From positions 1-64,000 of the forward strand of contig DVKT01000045.1 in assembly GCA_018715885.1 (NCBI GenBank): DNA of 64,000 nucleotides. The letters are read 5' to 3'. The notes under the pieces were generated by a model. It did not search any database. It was not told the DNA's origin and saw nothing but the letters and a program-made list of their open reading frames with translations. Each line of letters begins with the position of its first letter. Positions within the stretch are counted from its first letter, which is position 1. Shown here piece by piece: positions 26,888-35,330 of the stretch. The DNA comes from Caccoplasma intestinavium (GTDB lineage Bacteria; Bacteroidota; Bacteroidia; Bacteroidales; UBA11471). Position numbers and translations under genes: made by a program.

Positions 26888-27805
26888 TTATCCCCCTGCG
26901 GAAGGCTCTTCGGTTGCCTGGCAAATAAGCGCAACACCTTTTTTGTCCGAGCGGATATAACTTCCTCCGGCACGTTGCAGGAAAGAGATGATATCGCCGT
27001 AATAAAGCGGGTTTCCTTCATCGTCGAAAAGAATCGACGCACCGAGAGCCCGGGATACGCAATCTTCCTGCCAGGCTATGCCGGCTGCCGAATCGGTCGC
27101 ATCGGCGGCCGCGCTCCACTCCTTGAGGACTCCGGCTTTCGTCGTTTTGGCGACCTGGCCGCGTTTGTAGAACCGGAAGCCGGCATATTCCCCGATGACA
27201 CCTTTTTCCGGATCGGCACCCGCCAGGAAGGCGACAACCTCGTTGTTCGTCATCGAGTTCTTCAACTGGTTGTACATGTAAGCGTCCAAAAGCATGTAAC
27301 GGCCTGTCTGCGGAATGTTCTGCGAGTCGAAAAGCAGTTGGGCCGCTTCGACGGAGGCTTTGGTCATCGATTTGCGGTTTCCCGTCGCCGAGGCGATATG
27401 GGCGGTAACGGCAGCTCCTTCGGTAAATATCGTGTTTACCCCGGAAGGAATCCAGGAGTAGATGAGCGACGCGTGTATGTCGTCTGCCAGTTTGTTGCGG
27501 GAGCCCCGTATGATGCTTTCCCGTTTGTTGTACGAAAGCTCCACCTTGTCCGCATTGGGTATGCGGATAGGATCGACCGAAAATTCATCGATATCATACG
27601 AAAGGTCCACATCTTCCCGTGTGGTAACGGCTGCGGGAAAGGTGGTGCGGTTTTTCACCACGGAAGGCGCCGCACCCGCATTCGGTACATGGACCGTCTT
27701 CTCGTTTACGAATTCCGAATGGTCCACCGATTTGGAGGCGAAGGAATTGTCTGCAAACAGATTTTCGATAATGGATTTGATCCAGATTTGAACTTGTAAT
27801 GCCAT
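26888..27805 (-). CDS. Major capsid protein
   Basis: 305 residues, one base after the protease/scaffold gene. The sequence (ELSYNKRESIIRGSRNKLADD ... ASATGNRKSMTKASVEAAQLLFDSQNIP ... RYMLLDAYMYNQLK) is of HK97-fold capsid type in a form common to Bacteroidota Mu-like phages. Its order, protease-scaffold-capsid, is classical. Size and context are the main support. Confidence 0.8.
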   Translation of the reverse strand: MALQVQIWIKSIIENLFADNSFASKSVDHSEFVNEKTVHVPNAGAAPSVVKNRTTFPAAVTTREDVDLSYDIDEFSVDPIRIPNADKVELSYNKRESIIRGSRNKLADDIHASLIYSWIPSGVNTIFTEGAAVTAHIASATGNRKSMTKASVEAAQLLFDSQNIPQTGRYMLLDAYMYNQLKNSMTNNEVVAFLAGADPEKGVIGEYAGFRFYKRGQVAKTTKAGVLKEWSAAADATDSAAGIAWQEDCVSRALGASILFDDEGNPLYYGDIISFLQRAGGSYIRSDKKGVALICQATEEPSAGG

Positions 27806-27806
27806 T

Positions 27807-28814
27807 TTATGAATTTTGAATGTTTAGCGTTGAACACATCTCTTTGTACTTTCTCTCGTACAGGTCGGGGTACTTCTCTTTCAATTCCGACAGACGGCCG
27901 GAACGGTCGATCTCGTCCCATGACATCTTTGCAAGGCTTTCGCTTTCCCCGCCGTCGGCGATTTTCCCGCGCAGGCTCTGCCGGGCGGGCATGCTTCCGA
28001 GAATCTTACGGGTATTCGCGAAATCGGTCTCAAACAGCTTCAAGTAGGTCTCTTTCAGGTCGGCAGGGATTTTTCCCTCTTTTATGGCCTGCTCCACCTG
28101 GGCGGAGGCTTCGGCTTTCTCCCCGGCGGCCTTTTCCTCGGACAACCGTTTCACTTCGGACTCGGCTTTCTCTTTCGCTGCTTGCAGGGCGGCGATCTCC
28201 TGTTTATGGCTCTCCTGTAACCGGGTGATGGCGGATAACACCTCCGCGTCCCCAGCGTTTTCAGGCAGCCCGAGCTTCAAAGCAATTTCTTTCATTGGCT
28301 TATGATTTGTTTGTTTATGAATAAGACGAACGGGGCACTCCCTTTCGTCGGATAATTCGATGACCCGGTCATTGTCGTCGTAAAGGACGATGCCCGCCGC
28401 ATTCGGGTTGGAGGGTATGTCGACGATCGACACCTCGCGCAATTCGCATTTCGTTACCGTCGCCCGGGTCTGTCCGGGTTTAAGGTGCTCGGGGGCTTCG
28501 CTCACCTCTATGATACGGATTCCGATCGAGCAGGCTTTCAAAAAACCGCCTTCCACTTTATCCGCTATCTTGGCCGCAAAATCGTCTTTCTTGTCGAAAA
28601 CGGGTTCGCCGGACATGATGCCGCCTTCCCCGGCCCCGTAGTTCTTCCAAATGCCGATGGGAAGTATCTCGTCTTTCTTACCGTACAATGTGCGGTGGTG
28701 GTTGAACAGCATCACGGGGTTCTTTTCAAAGCGCGTCAGGTCGATGCCCGATGTCAGTACCCGGAAACCGTAACTGTTTAATTCTTCGTCTGTCCAGATA
28801 AGTCTTTTTGCCAT
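27807..28814 (-). CDS. Prohead maturation protease fused to scaffold
   Basis: 335 residues. Residues 1-150 are a prohead-protease domain with MLFNHH (His39/His40) and KACSIGIRI (Ser96), the likely catalytic pair. Residues 185-245 are a long coiled coil rich in Lys, Glu and Ala, a scaffold. An ATG at 28295 (Met174) is preceded by an A-rich stretch like Bacteroidota translation starts, so a scaffold-only product from 28295 to 27807 is plausible, parallel to Mu I and Z. Confidence 0.8.
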   Translation of the reverse strand: MAKRLIWTDEELNSYGFRVLTSGIDLTRFEKNPVMLFNHHRTLYGKKDEILPIGIWKNYGAGEGGIMSGEPVFDKKDDFAAKIADKVEGGFLKACSIGIRIIEVSEAPEHLKPGQTRATVTKCELREVSIVDIPSNPNAAGIVLYDDNDRVIELSDERECPVRLIHKQTNHKPMKEIALKLGLPENAGDAEVLSAITRLQESHKQEIAALQAAKEKAESEVKRLSEEKAAGEKAEASAQVEQAIKEGKIPADLKETYLKLFETDFANTRKILGSMPARQSLRGKIADGGESESLAKMSWDEIDRSGRLSELKEKYPDLYERKYKEMCSTLNIQNS

Positions 28815-28926
28815 TGTTTTTATAAAAGGACGGGGGCTTGGCAGGGCGGCAACTCACCCCCGTATGACAGTTCCCTCGGTTATCCGCCGGATTGCCGCTC
28901 CCGGCGGATCTTTCAAAAATGGTTTG

Positions 28927-28998
28927 TGGCGGGAGCGGGATTCGAACCCGCGACTTCGAGGTAATGGGCCTCGCGAGCTGCCTCTGCTCTATCCCGCT
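28927..28998 (-). tRNA. Initiator-like tRNA with CAU anticodon, unusual loop
   Basis: The 72-base sequence folds into a full cloverleaf: acceptor AGCGGGA/TCCCGCC, D-arm GAGC/GCTC with GG in the loop, anticodon stem CGAGG/CCTCG, T-arm GCGGG TTCGAAT CCCGC. Positions 1-72 form an A-C mismatch; a mismatch here is typical of bacterial initiator tRNAs. The anticodon loop is CCCATTA: anticodon CAT with C33 instead of the nearly universal T33. CCA is not encoded. It sits between the divergent protease and terminase operons. Function as fMet, Met or lysidine-Ile tRNA is open. Confidence 0.75.
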
Positions 28999-29065
28999 GT
29001 TTTCCGGCAAAAATCTCAATAGGTTTCCGCCCCGGCAAATTGTGTGGACATTCTGTACACTCTTT

Positions 29066-29096
29066 TTTGACACCCGCCGTTTGAAAGCGACTTTTG
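29066..29096 (+). promoter_or_regulatory. Putative promoter of the rightward packaging operon
   Basis: TTTG (29066-29069) is followed after 19 bases by GACTTTTG (29089-29096), one mismatch from TAnnTTTG. The terminase small-subunit gene starts at 29116. The rest of the 300-base gap (28815-29115) holds the tRNA and two GC-rich hairpins upstream of the protease gene. Confidence 0.5.
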
Positions 29097-29115
29097 CATT
29101 AAAAAGATATTCCGA

Positions 29116-29604
29116 ATGTCTCTTACCAAACAAGAAATCGAAATACGGAAAGGATACGCTTTCCGGCTTTTCATGAGCGGGGAATCCCAGAAATCGATAG
29201 CCCGGACCGTGGGCACCACGGAAGCAACGGTAAGCCGGTGGGCGGGAAAAGAGGAATGGGACAGGAAAAAGCAGGAGCAGAACACTTCGACGCTTGCCCT
29301 GGCCAACTCCATGATGGCGGCGGCCCGTAAAATGTCGGAACTCATCATCTCGAACATCGAGAACGGGAATACCGATATAGGGACGATCACCAAGTGTTCG
29401 GACAACCTGGTCAAAATCATGGCGGCGGCCGAACGTATCGCCAAGACCGTTACCCGGGCGACGGTCATCGACGTGGTCATCGCCCTCGACCGCTGGCTGG
29501 TGCAACGGGCGGAAGTCGATGAGCGCCTGTCTCCCGAAATGCTCGAATCGATTACCGGCTTCCACAGGAAATATATCGAATATATCACCTCAAACGAAAC
29601 ATGA
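29116..29604 (+). CDS. Terminase small subunit-like DNA-binding protein
   Basis: 162 residues. A helix-turn-helix lies at about 22-45 (SGESQKSIARTVGTTEATVSRW), followed by helices. It is the first gene of the packaging operon, and its stop overlaps the large-terminase start (ATGA). In Mu-like phages the small terminase recognises the phage end for headful packaging. Confidence 0.75.
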   Translation: MSLTKQEIEIRKGYAFRLFMSGESQKSIARTVGTTEATVSRWAGKEEWDRKKQEQNTSTLALANSMMAAARKMSELIISNIENGNTDIGTITKCSDNLVKIMAAAERIAKTVTRATVIDVVIALDRWLVQRAEVDERLSPEMLESITGFHRKYIEYITSNET

Positions 29605-31118
29605 TGGCCGGAGAAAAAGAGAGATATAAAAAAGCGCTCGAACGTTATGCCAAACATCTTCAAGAGATACGGAATATAACGTCCGTCATACCTAAGGGTA
29701 CAGACGCGGAACGCACATCGCGCATGGTCCGGGCCAGGGAGGATTACGATTTTTTCGTGCAAGCCTATTTCCCGCATTTGGCGACCTCCCGATGCGGGAA
29801 GTTCCAGATAGAAGCGGCGGAATACATAAAAAACAATCCACGCGCACGGTGCGTATTCGAATGGGCTCGTGGCCATGCGAAAAGTTCACACATATCGTTA
29901 ATGATTCCGCTTTGGCTGAAAATACAGGAAAACCCCGAGCCGATGATCATGGTGCTCGTGTCAAAGAGTGCGGACATGGCCCGGCGGCTGTTGTCCGACT
30001 TGCAGGCGGAGCTCGAGGGGAATGACCTGTTTCTGCATGATTTCGGAAGGCAGAAAACGGACGGCCTTTGGACGGACGGGGAATTCGTCTGCGCCGACGG
30101 TTCCATGTTCATCGCCCTCGGGCGCGGACAATCGCCGCGCGGTATCAAAAGGCGGGGGCTGCGGGTGAATTACATCAGCATCGACGACATCGACGACGAT
30201 GAGATGTGCCGTAACCCCCGGAGGGTGGACGAAGCCGTCGACTGGTGCCTGAGCGCACTCATCGGCACCATGGCCATGGGGCGGGGACGGTTCGTCCTGG
30301 TTGGAAACCGCATCGGCCAATATTCCATTCTCGGGGAAATGGCCTCGCGCCCCCATTTTTACCATACCGTCGTGAATGCCCTCGACAAAAAAGGAAAACC
30401 GTCCTGGTGGCAGAATTACCAACTGTCGGAAATCAACGACCTGCGGGTGGAAGTCGGCGAACGGCGCTTTCAAAAGGAATACATGAACAATCCGCTGGAC
30501 GAAGGGTCCGTTTTCGAGCGGAAGTATATCCGCTACGGCAAGATGCTTCCCTTGCGGGAATACCGCGCAATCGTCTCTTATACCGACCCGTCGTTCAAAT
30601 CGTCGTCGAAAAACGACTTCAAGGCCACGCTTTTGGTGGGGCTGACCAAAGAGGGGAAGTTCCATGTCATAAAGGCTTACGCCGACCAGACGAAAGTGTC
30701 GGTCATGGTGGGGTGGCATTACGAGATAAGCGACTTTGTGGGGGATACGCCCGTCCGGTATTACATGGAGTCCAATTTCATTCAGGACTTGTTGATGGAC
30801 GAGTTCCGCAAAGCGGGTATCGCCTCGGGAAAGCAGATCCCCATTACCGGGGACGGACGGAAAAAACCGGAGAAATTCGCACGCATCGAGGCGCTGCAGC
30901 CCTTTTTCCAACGCGGGGAGATTCTTTTCAACGAGGCGGAAAAATCGTCGGGCGGCATGAAAGTGCTCGAAGACCAGCTGCTGACATTCCAGCGGGGAAG
31001 CAAGGCGCACGACGATGCGCCCGACGCCCTCGAAGGGGCCGTGTGGTTGCTGAGCAACAAAGTAAGGACGGCGAATACCCGTTACGTCGTCGGACACAGA
31101 CCTAACCGTAAATATTGA
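29601..31118 (+). CDS. Terminase large subunit (Mu gp28-like)
   Basis: 505 residues. The ATPase Walker-A-like WARGHAKSS is at 88-96, the Walker-B-like YISIDDIDDDE at 191-201. The RNase-H-fold nuclease begins with SYTDPSF (Asp329) and ends with AHDDAPDALEG near 476-486. This order is standard for phage packaging motors. The start ATG at 29601 overlaps the small-subunit stop; ATG 29604 is also possible. Confidence 0.9.
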   Translation: MMAGEKERYKKALERYAKHLQEIRNITSVIPKGTDAERTSRMVRAREDYDFFVQAYFPHLATSRCGKFQIEAAEYIKNNPRARCVFEWARGHAKSSHISLMIPLWLKIQENPEPMIMVLVSKSADMARRLLSDLQAELEGNDLFLHDFGRQKTDGLWTDGEFVCADGSMFIALGRGQSPRGIKRRGLRVNYISIDDIDDDEMCRNPRRVDEAVDWCLSALIGTMAMGRGRFVLVGNRIGQYSILGEMASRPHFYHTVVNALDKKGKPSWWQNYQLSEINDLRVEVGERRFQKEYMNNPLDEGSVFERKYIRYGKMLPLREYRAIVSYTDPSFKSSSKNDFKATLLVGLTKEGKFHVIKAYADQTKVSVMVGWHYEISDFVGDTPVRYYMESNFIQDLLMDEFRKAGIASGKQIPITGDGRKKPEKFARIEALQPFFQRGEILFNEAEKSSGGMKVLEDQLLTFQRGSKAHDDAPDALEGAVWLLSNKVRTANTRYVVGHRPNRKY

Positions 31119-31123
31119 CATAT

Positions 31124-31540
31124 ATGTATTTATCCGCAGAAGAATTGAAAACAGCCATGTATGCCCATGTCGTCGAAGAGATTACCGGCGGGGACGTTTC
31201 AATCGTTTGCCAGGCCATCGAAGCAGCCATGGAAGAAGCGAAGTCTTACCTGTCCAATCGCTACGACGTGGAGAAGATATTCTCGGCCGTCGGAGAGGAA
31301 CGGAACGCCATGATTCTCGAAAACGTCAAGGTCATGGCCGTATGGCGCATCATCACCATCTGCAATGCCGAAACCATCTATGAGATGTGGAAAGAGCGCT
31401 ACGACCGCGTGGTCGACTTTTTCAAGAACGTGGCCAAAGGGATTGTCGCGCCTGCCTTGCCGCTCCGGACGGACGAAAAAGGCAATATCGAACTGCAAGC
31501 CAAATTCGGCTCTAACCCCAAATTTCATCATTCTTTATAA
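31124..31540 (+). CDS. gp36-like head-tail connector protein (DUF1320)
   Basis: 138 residues from ATG 31124; the longer frame begins at a TTG inside the terminase stop region. The helical N-terminus (SAEELKTAMYAHVVEEITGGD) and WKERYDRVVDFFKNVAKG fit DUF1320, a Mu gp36-type adaptor. It shares its last base with the portal ATG. Confidence 0.75.
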   Translation: MYLSAEELKTAMYAHVVEEITGGDVSIVCQAIEAAMEEAKSYLSNRYDVEKIFSAVGEERNAMILENVKVMAVWRIITICNAETIYEMWKERYDRVVDFFKNVAKGIVAPALPLRTDEKGNIELQAKFGSNPKFHHSL

Positions 31541-32793
31541 TGGAAAGAAAAAAACAGGACCATGCCCCTTCCGGGAGAAAACGGAAGAACGGGGCCTCGC
31601 TGGTGCGCCGTGTCATCGAACGGCACGAGTCGATAACCCGGAAAGACATCGCCGACTGGAAAAAGGCCCGGATACAGGCTACCAACGATTACGAACCGAG
31701 GCAGGTACTTCTGCAAAACCTCTATGAGGAAATCATGCTCGACGCACTGATGTCTTCCCAGGTGGGACTGCGTATCGACAAAAGCCAGGGGGTGGACTTT
31801 TCGCTGGTGCAAGGGGGAAAAACCGACGAGGAACAAACCCGGATACTCAAGGACAGCGGCCTTTTCGACCAGCTGGTCGAGCTGATTGTCGAAAGCAAGT
31901 TTTACGGCTGTTCCTTGATCGAGTTTTCCTATACGCCCGACGGTATCCGCGCCGACCTCGTGCGCCGCCAGAACGTGGCGCCCAAGACGGGACGGTTTTA
32001 TCCCGACACCTACGGGAGCGAATTCGTGTCGTACCGGGAAGAACCGGAATTCGGCCGGTGGCTCGTCGAACTATACCCCCGGGAGGGGGATTTGGGGCTG
32101 CTCAACAAGGCCGTCCCCTATGTGCTGATGAAGAAGTTCGCCATGTCGTGCTGGAGCGAGCTGTGCGAAATCTTCGGCATTCCGCCGCGCGTCATGAAAA
32201 CGAACACGTCCGACCCCGAAATGCTCTCCCGGGCGGAACAAATGATGAAGGAGATCGGTTCGGCCGCCTACTTCATCATCGATACCGAGGAGAACTTCGA
32301 TTTTGCACAGGGTGTCGCCACGAACGGGGAGGTGTACAAGAATCTCATCGATACCTGCAACCAACAGCTTTCCCTGCTGAACCTCGCCGCTGTGCTGGGG
32401 CAGGATACCGTGAACGGGAACCGCTCGAAGGAGGAAAGTTCCTCCAAATTGCTCGACTCCGTGGTGAAGGCCGATAACCGTTTCATAGAATCCTCTTTCA
32501 ACAGGATCATACTCCCGGCGCTCGCCTCCATCGGCGTCCTCAAACCCGGGCTGCGGCTGGTCATCGCCAAGGAGGTCGATGTGGAAAAGCTGTGGAAAAT
32601 GGTACACGAGGGTTCCCAGTACTACGATTTCGACATAGACTGGATACGCGAGACGTTCGGCATCGAGGTTACCGGATTGCGTACCGACACGGCTCCGGCG
32701 GTTTCTCCGGCTCCGGGGAATAAAAAGGACGGAAAAGCGGGCGCTTCCGGAAGTAGGGAAACACGGGAGCTGCCGGATGATTTTTTCTTTTAA
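31540..32793 (+). CDS. Portal protein (DUF935, Mu gp29-like)
   Basis: 417 residues. Typical DUF935 features are LMSSQVGLRIDKSQG, LIEFSYTPDG, the LMKKFAMSCWSELCEIFGIPPRV segment, and LGQDTVNGNRSKEES. It forms the dodecameric DNA channel at the head vertex. It follows gp36 and precedes MuF; the order portal-MuF-gpG is that of Mu. Confidence 0.88.
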   Translation: MERKKQDHAPSGRKRKNGASLVRRVIERHESITRKDIADWKKARIQATNDYEPRQVLLQNLYEEIMLDALMSSQVGLRIDKSQGVDFSLVQGGKTDEEQTRILKDSGLFDQLVELIVESKFYGCSLIEFSYTPDGIRADLVRRQNVAPKTGRFYPDTYGSEFVSYREEPEFGRWLVELYPREGDLGLLNKAVPYVLMKKFAMSCWSELCEIFGIPPRVMKTNTSDPEMLSRAEQMMKEIGSAAYFIIDTEENFDFAQGVATNGEVYKNLIDTCNQQLSLLNLAAVLGQDTVNGNRSKEESSSKLLDSVVKADNRFIESSFNRIILPALASIGVLKPGLRLVIAKEVDVEKLWKMVHEGSQYYDFDIDWIRETFGIEVTGLRTDTAPAVSPAPGNKKDGKAGASGSRETRELPDDFFF

Positions 32794-32810
32794 GGGCTGG
32801 CCGGCCAGCC

Positions 32811-34109
32811 TTGAAGTCCACCCTTGACGACCTCTATTTCAACGGTTCTTTAACGGCGTTGGAAGAGTGTTTGAAAGAGTTCGGGCAGTCGGTGGCGGGA
32901 ATATTCCCTCTGGCGGACGGGGAGATGTTCGGCAGGATCATCGGGGAGATTGCGGACGATTTCGATGCGGCCGTCAACAAACGCCTGCTCGACATATACG
33001 CGGGCAACCTGCTCGGAGGCGTCCGTGGCGTTTTCGGGGATACCGGGTACGGAAGCCGTTATTTCGGCCTTGCAAACCGGCTGGAAGCCAACGCGGCCAG
33101 GTTTGCGGCTTACAAGGCTTACCATGCTACGGAACAGGTCAAGAGGCAACTGACGGCCCGCGTGTCGAAAGAAGAGGCCCTGAAAAGGGCCGAAGGGGCT
33201 TTGAGGGCGTTCAACAGATACCAGGCCGCGGAATACAACACGGCCGTGGCACGCTGCCGGACGGCCAGGCAATGGACCGACTTCAACCGGGAAGGACATG
33301 CGGACATTTTCCCGAATATCCGTTGGTTGCCGAGCCGGAGCGCCGAAAGACGTCCGCAGCATGTCCCTTACTATAACCGCGTATGGGCGAAGACCGACCC
33401 GTTCTGGCTGGAAAACCAGCCCGGCAACGAATGGAACTGCAAATGTGACTGGGAGGAAACCGCCGATGACGTGGACCACGACGGGGTGAAAGTTACACCC
33501 CCGCCGGCGGGCCTCTCCGGAAATCCCGGCATCACCGGGGAGATCTTCTCGGAAAAGTCGATATATTTTACGGCCAACGGGCACGACCGGGTAGGCAGGG
33601 GGATATTGGAACTAGGCGAAGGCGGTTTCTTCGGCAAAGGGAAAATCGACGCGGCGGAGGTGCTGTCGCACGTGTTGCACGAGTCGGGCGAAATCGCCGG
33701 GAACATGGAGGTCGCTACCCTGTTTTGCCGGCATAACAAGGGGGTAAGGCGTATAAAACTGCTGCCCAATGTGGTAAAAGAGGATGCCGGCCTGAGGCCC
33801 CGGTTCTACCCCAAAGGCATGACACCGCGCGGGGCGAATAAAAATGCCGATGCCGTCATCGAATGGGACAACGGCGACAAGTGGGTCGTCGACTTCAAGT
33901 GCATGCAGGGGAACGGGGCGAAACTCAAAGAACGCCTGTATGACGCTTACGAGCAGGCCGACTATGCCGTCGTGAAGATATGCGGGGAAATAAAAGAGGT
34001 TCAAAAAGTGATCGAAACGGCCGAACGGTTCATGAAAGGGCATCATCAATTCAAAGGGTTGATTGTCTATGATAATTCGGACAGGGAAATCTTTCGGATA
34101 ATAAAATAG
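32811..34109 (+). CDS. MuF head morphogenesis protein with C-terminal PD-(D/E)XK-like nuclease tail
   Basis: 432 residues from TTG 32811; no ATG or GTG is available after the upstream in-frame TGA. Residues about 85-215 are the MuF/SPP1 gp7 domain with the ending DPFWLENQPGNEWNCKC. The C-terminal 150 residues are unlike head proteins: MEVATLF (Glu300), NADAVIEW (Asp347), VVDFK (Asp361, Lys363) and a helix with YEQADYAVVKI. This arrangement resembles the tRNA-nuclease domains of CdiA-type contact toxins and fits the known group of MuF polymorphic toxins injected with phage DNA. No immunity gene is recognised nearby. Confidence 0.75.
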   Translation: MKSTLDDLYFNGSLTALEECLKEFGQSVAGIFPLADGEMFGRIIGEIADDFDAAVNKRLLDIYAGNLLGGVRGVFGDTGYGSRYFGLANRLEANAARFAAYKAYHATEQVKRQLTARVSKEEALKRAEGALRAFNRYQAAEYNTAVARCRTARQWTDFNREGHADIFPNIRWLPSRSAERRPQHVPYYNRVWAKTDPFWLENQPGNEWNCKCDWEETADDVDHDGVKVTPPPAGLSGNPGITGEIFSEKSIYFTANGHDRVGRGILELGEGGFFGKGKIDAAEVLSHVLHESGEIAGNMEVATLFCRHNKGVRRIKLLPNVVKEDAGLRPRFYPKGMTPRGANKNADAVIEWDNGDKWVVDFKCMQGNGAKLKERLYDAYEQADYAVVKICGEIKEVQKVIETAERFMKGHHQFKGLIVYDNSDREIFRIIK

Positions 34110-34300
34110 GCGGCATGGTTGCCGCCTATGAACCCCACTACTGTCCACCCAACGGGTCGCCAAGGATTCTTTGCCAATAGGGTGATTTCCCTATAAACAA
34201 ACAAAGAGGCGTTCCGCCTCTTTGCCCAACCCAAGTGTCCCAGCCAGTGGCTCGATCGCGAGTTGTTTTGCAAATATAACGATAATTTCTTACAAACAAA
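34100..34300 (-). ncRNA. Candidate structured RNA antisense to the head operon
   Basis: The 197-base gap between the MuF and gpG genes carries, on the minus strand, TTTG (34300-34297), TATATTTG (34278-34271; 18-base gap) and, at the other end, a terminator AGGCGGCA/TGCCGCCT (34127-34108) with tail ATTTTAT. The predicted RNA of about 165 bases (34264 to 34100) holds the hairpins CTCG-CGAT-CGAG, CAAAGAGGCG/CGCCTCTTTG and ATAGGG/CCCTAT. An overlapping minus frame exists but crosses the hairpins and the neighbouring genes. No RNA family is recognised. Confidence 0.55.
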
Positions 34301-34306
34301 CATTTT

Positions 34307-34810
34307 ATGGCAAAAATGACTCCCGGACAATTCAAAGCGGAAATAGAACGGCTGCAACGCATCTCACCCGACTTTATGGCCCGTATAGCCCCGTTGGTGG
34401 CGGCGAATACGGCGGTTGCGGAGTTTAAAAACAACTTCCGAACCGAGAGCTTCGACGGGGTGAAGTGGAAAGAGGTACAACGCCGGGACGGGCATTCTCC
34501 GGCTTACCGGTATGCGGCAAGGCACCACCCGGCACGGACGACACGGAACATATTGACCGGCGATACCGGCGACTTGGGCCGTTCCATCGAGGTGAAGGAG
34601 GTGGGGGAAGGACGGGCTACCGTATGGACTTCCCCGCAGGAATTCGGCAGCAAGGAGCCTTACGGGGCGGTCCATAACGAAGGCTTGAAAGCGGGACGGG
34701 GCACCGGATTCATTATGCCCCGCCGCCGGTTTATGGGAGACACCCCCGGTTTGCGGGAGAAAACCGTGAAAGAGCTCGGGAAAGCATTGGACCGGCTCTT
34801 CAAAAAATAA
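34307..34810 (+). CDS. Virion morphogenesis protein (Mu gpG / Phage_tail_S)
   Basis: 167 residues. The family pattern is seen in FRTESFDGVKWKEVQRRD, RTTRNILTGDTGDLGRSIEV, a VWTSPQEFGSKEPYGAVHNEG stretch, and RRRFMGD. It is involved in head-to-tail joining. It is the last gene of the rightward packaging operon and is followed at once by a bidirectional terminator. Confidence 0.8.
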   Translation: MAKMTPGQFKAEIERLQRISPDFMARIAPLVAANTAVAEFKNNFRTESFDGVKWKEVQRRDGHSPAYRYAARHHPARTTRNILTGDTGDLGRSIEVKEVGEGRATVWTSPQEFGSKEPYGAVHNEGLKAGRGTGFIMPRRRFMGDTPGLREKTVKELGKALDRLFKK

Positions 34811-34838
34811 AGGCGGAGTCGATTATGACTCCGCCTTT
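34809..34838. terminator. Bidirectional terminator between convergent phage operons
   Basis: A perfect 12-bp stem, AAAGGCGGAGTC (34809-34820) with GACTCCGCCTTT (34827-34838), ends both the rightward packaging operon and the leftward early/middle operon. Confidence 0.85.
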
Positions 34839-35330
34839 TCATTTACTTCCGGGGTATAAGGTTATCTTTATCCCTTCGGGGTGTACGGCCGTCCCTTCTC
34901 CGGCATGGCCCGCCGTGAATTGCGTCGCATAAGAGAGGGCATACACTTCGAACGTGTTGCTGACATGAAGTTTCCGCCAGTTCGTCCGCACCAACGGTGC
35001 GAACCCCTTTTCATAATACAGCTGCAGGGCATCGTGCACACTCTCCATCAGTTCGATGGCGGCATATCCGTCTTCTTTCCGGGGGGCATACAGCGACGTG
35101 GGCGTGAGCCGCTGGTCGGCGATGGTGATCGTTACCGATACGTCCGCCAGTTGTCCGCCTTTGCCGGTTTCACTGAAACCGGCTTGTTCCAGGTCGATGA
35201 GCGCACAGGGATATTTCACCGCAGGCTGCTCGTAGCGTAACTGCCCCCAGTCCTTGTCGATGTATTTCAGCTCCGGCACCGTGGCGAGCCGTTCCTGTAT
35301 GCTCAACAGCAAATCTTTAAATTGTCCCAT
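34839..35330 (-). CDS. Tail terminator-like protein (gp37/DUF1834-like)
   Basis: 163 residues, beta-rich. IDKDWGQLRYEQPAVKYPCALIDL and VTITIADQRL resemble the gp37-type tail-completion proteins of Mu-like phages. It is the last gene of the leftward early/middle operon, away from the other tail genes. The function is inferred from pattern only. Confidence 0.45.
   Translation of the reverse strand: MGQFKDLLLSIQERLATVPELKYIDKDWGQLRYEQPAVKYPCALIDLEQAGFSETGKGGQLADVSVTITIADQRLTPTSLYAPRKEDGYAAIELMESVHDALQLYYEKGFAPLVRTNWRKLHVSNTFEVYALSYATQFTAGHAGEGTAVHPEGIKITLYPGSK

Noticed and set aside
26770..27042. 90-codon minus ORF overlapping the capsid gene end
   Set aside because: Mostly inside the capsid gene in another frame; the tail fits no protein pattern, and a better frame (26708-26836) exists.
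34067..34357. 96-codon minus ORF over the MuF-gpG gap
   Set aside because: Crosses hairpins and both neighbouring genes; the region is better explained as a structured RNA, although a protein cannot be fully excluded.
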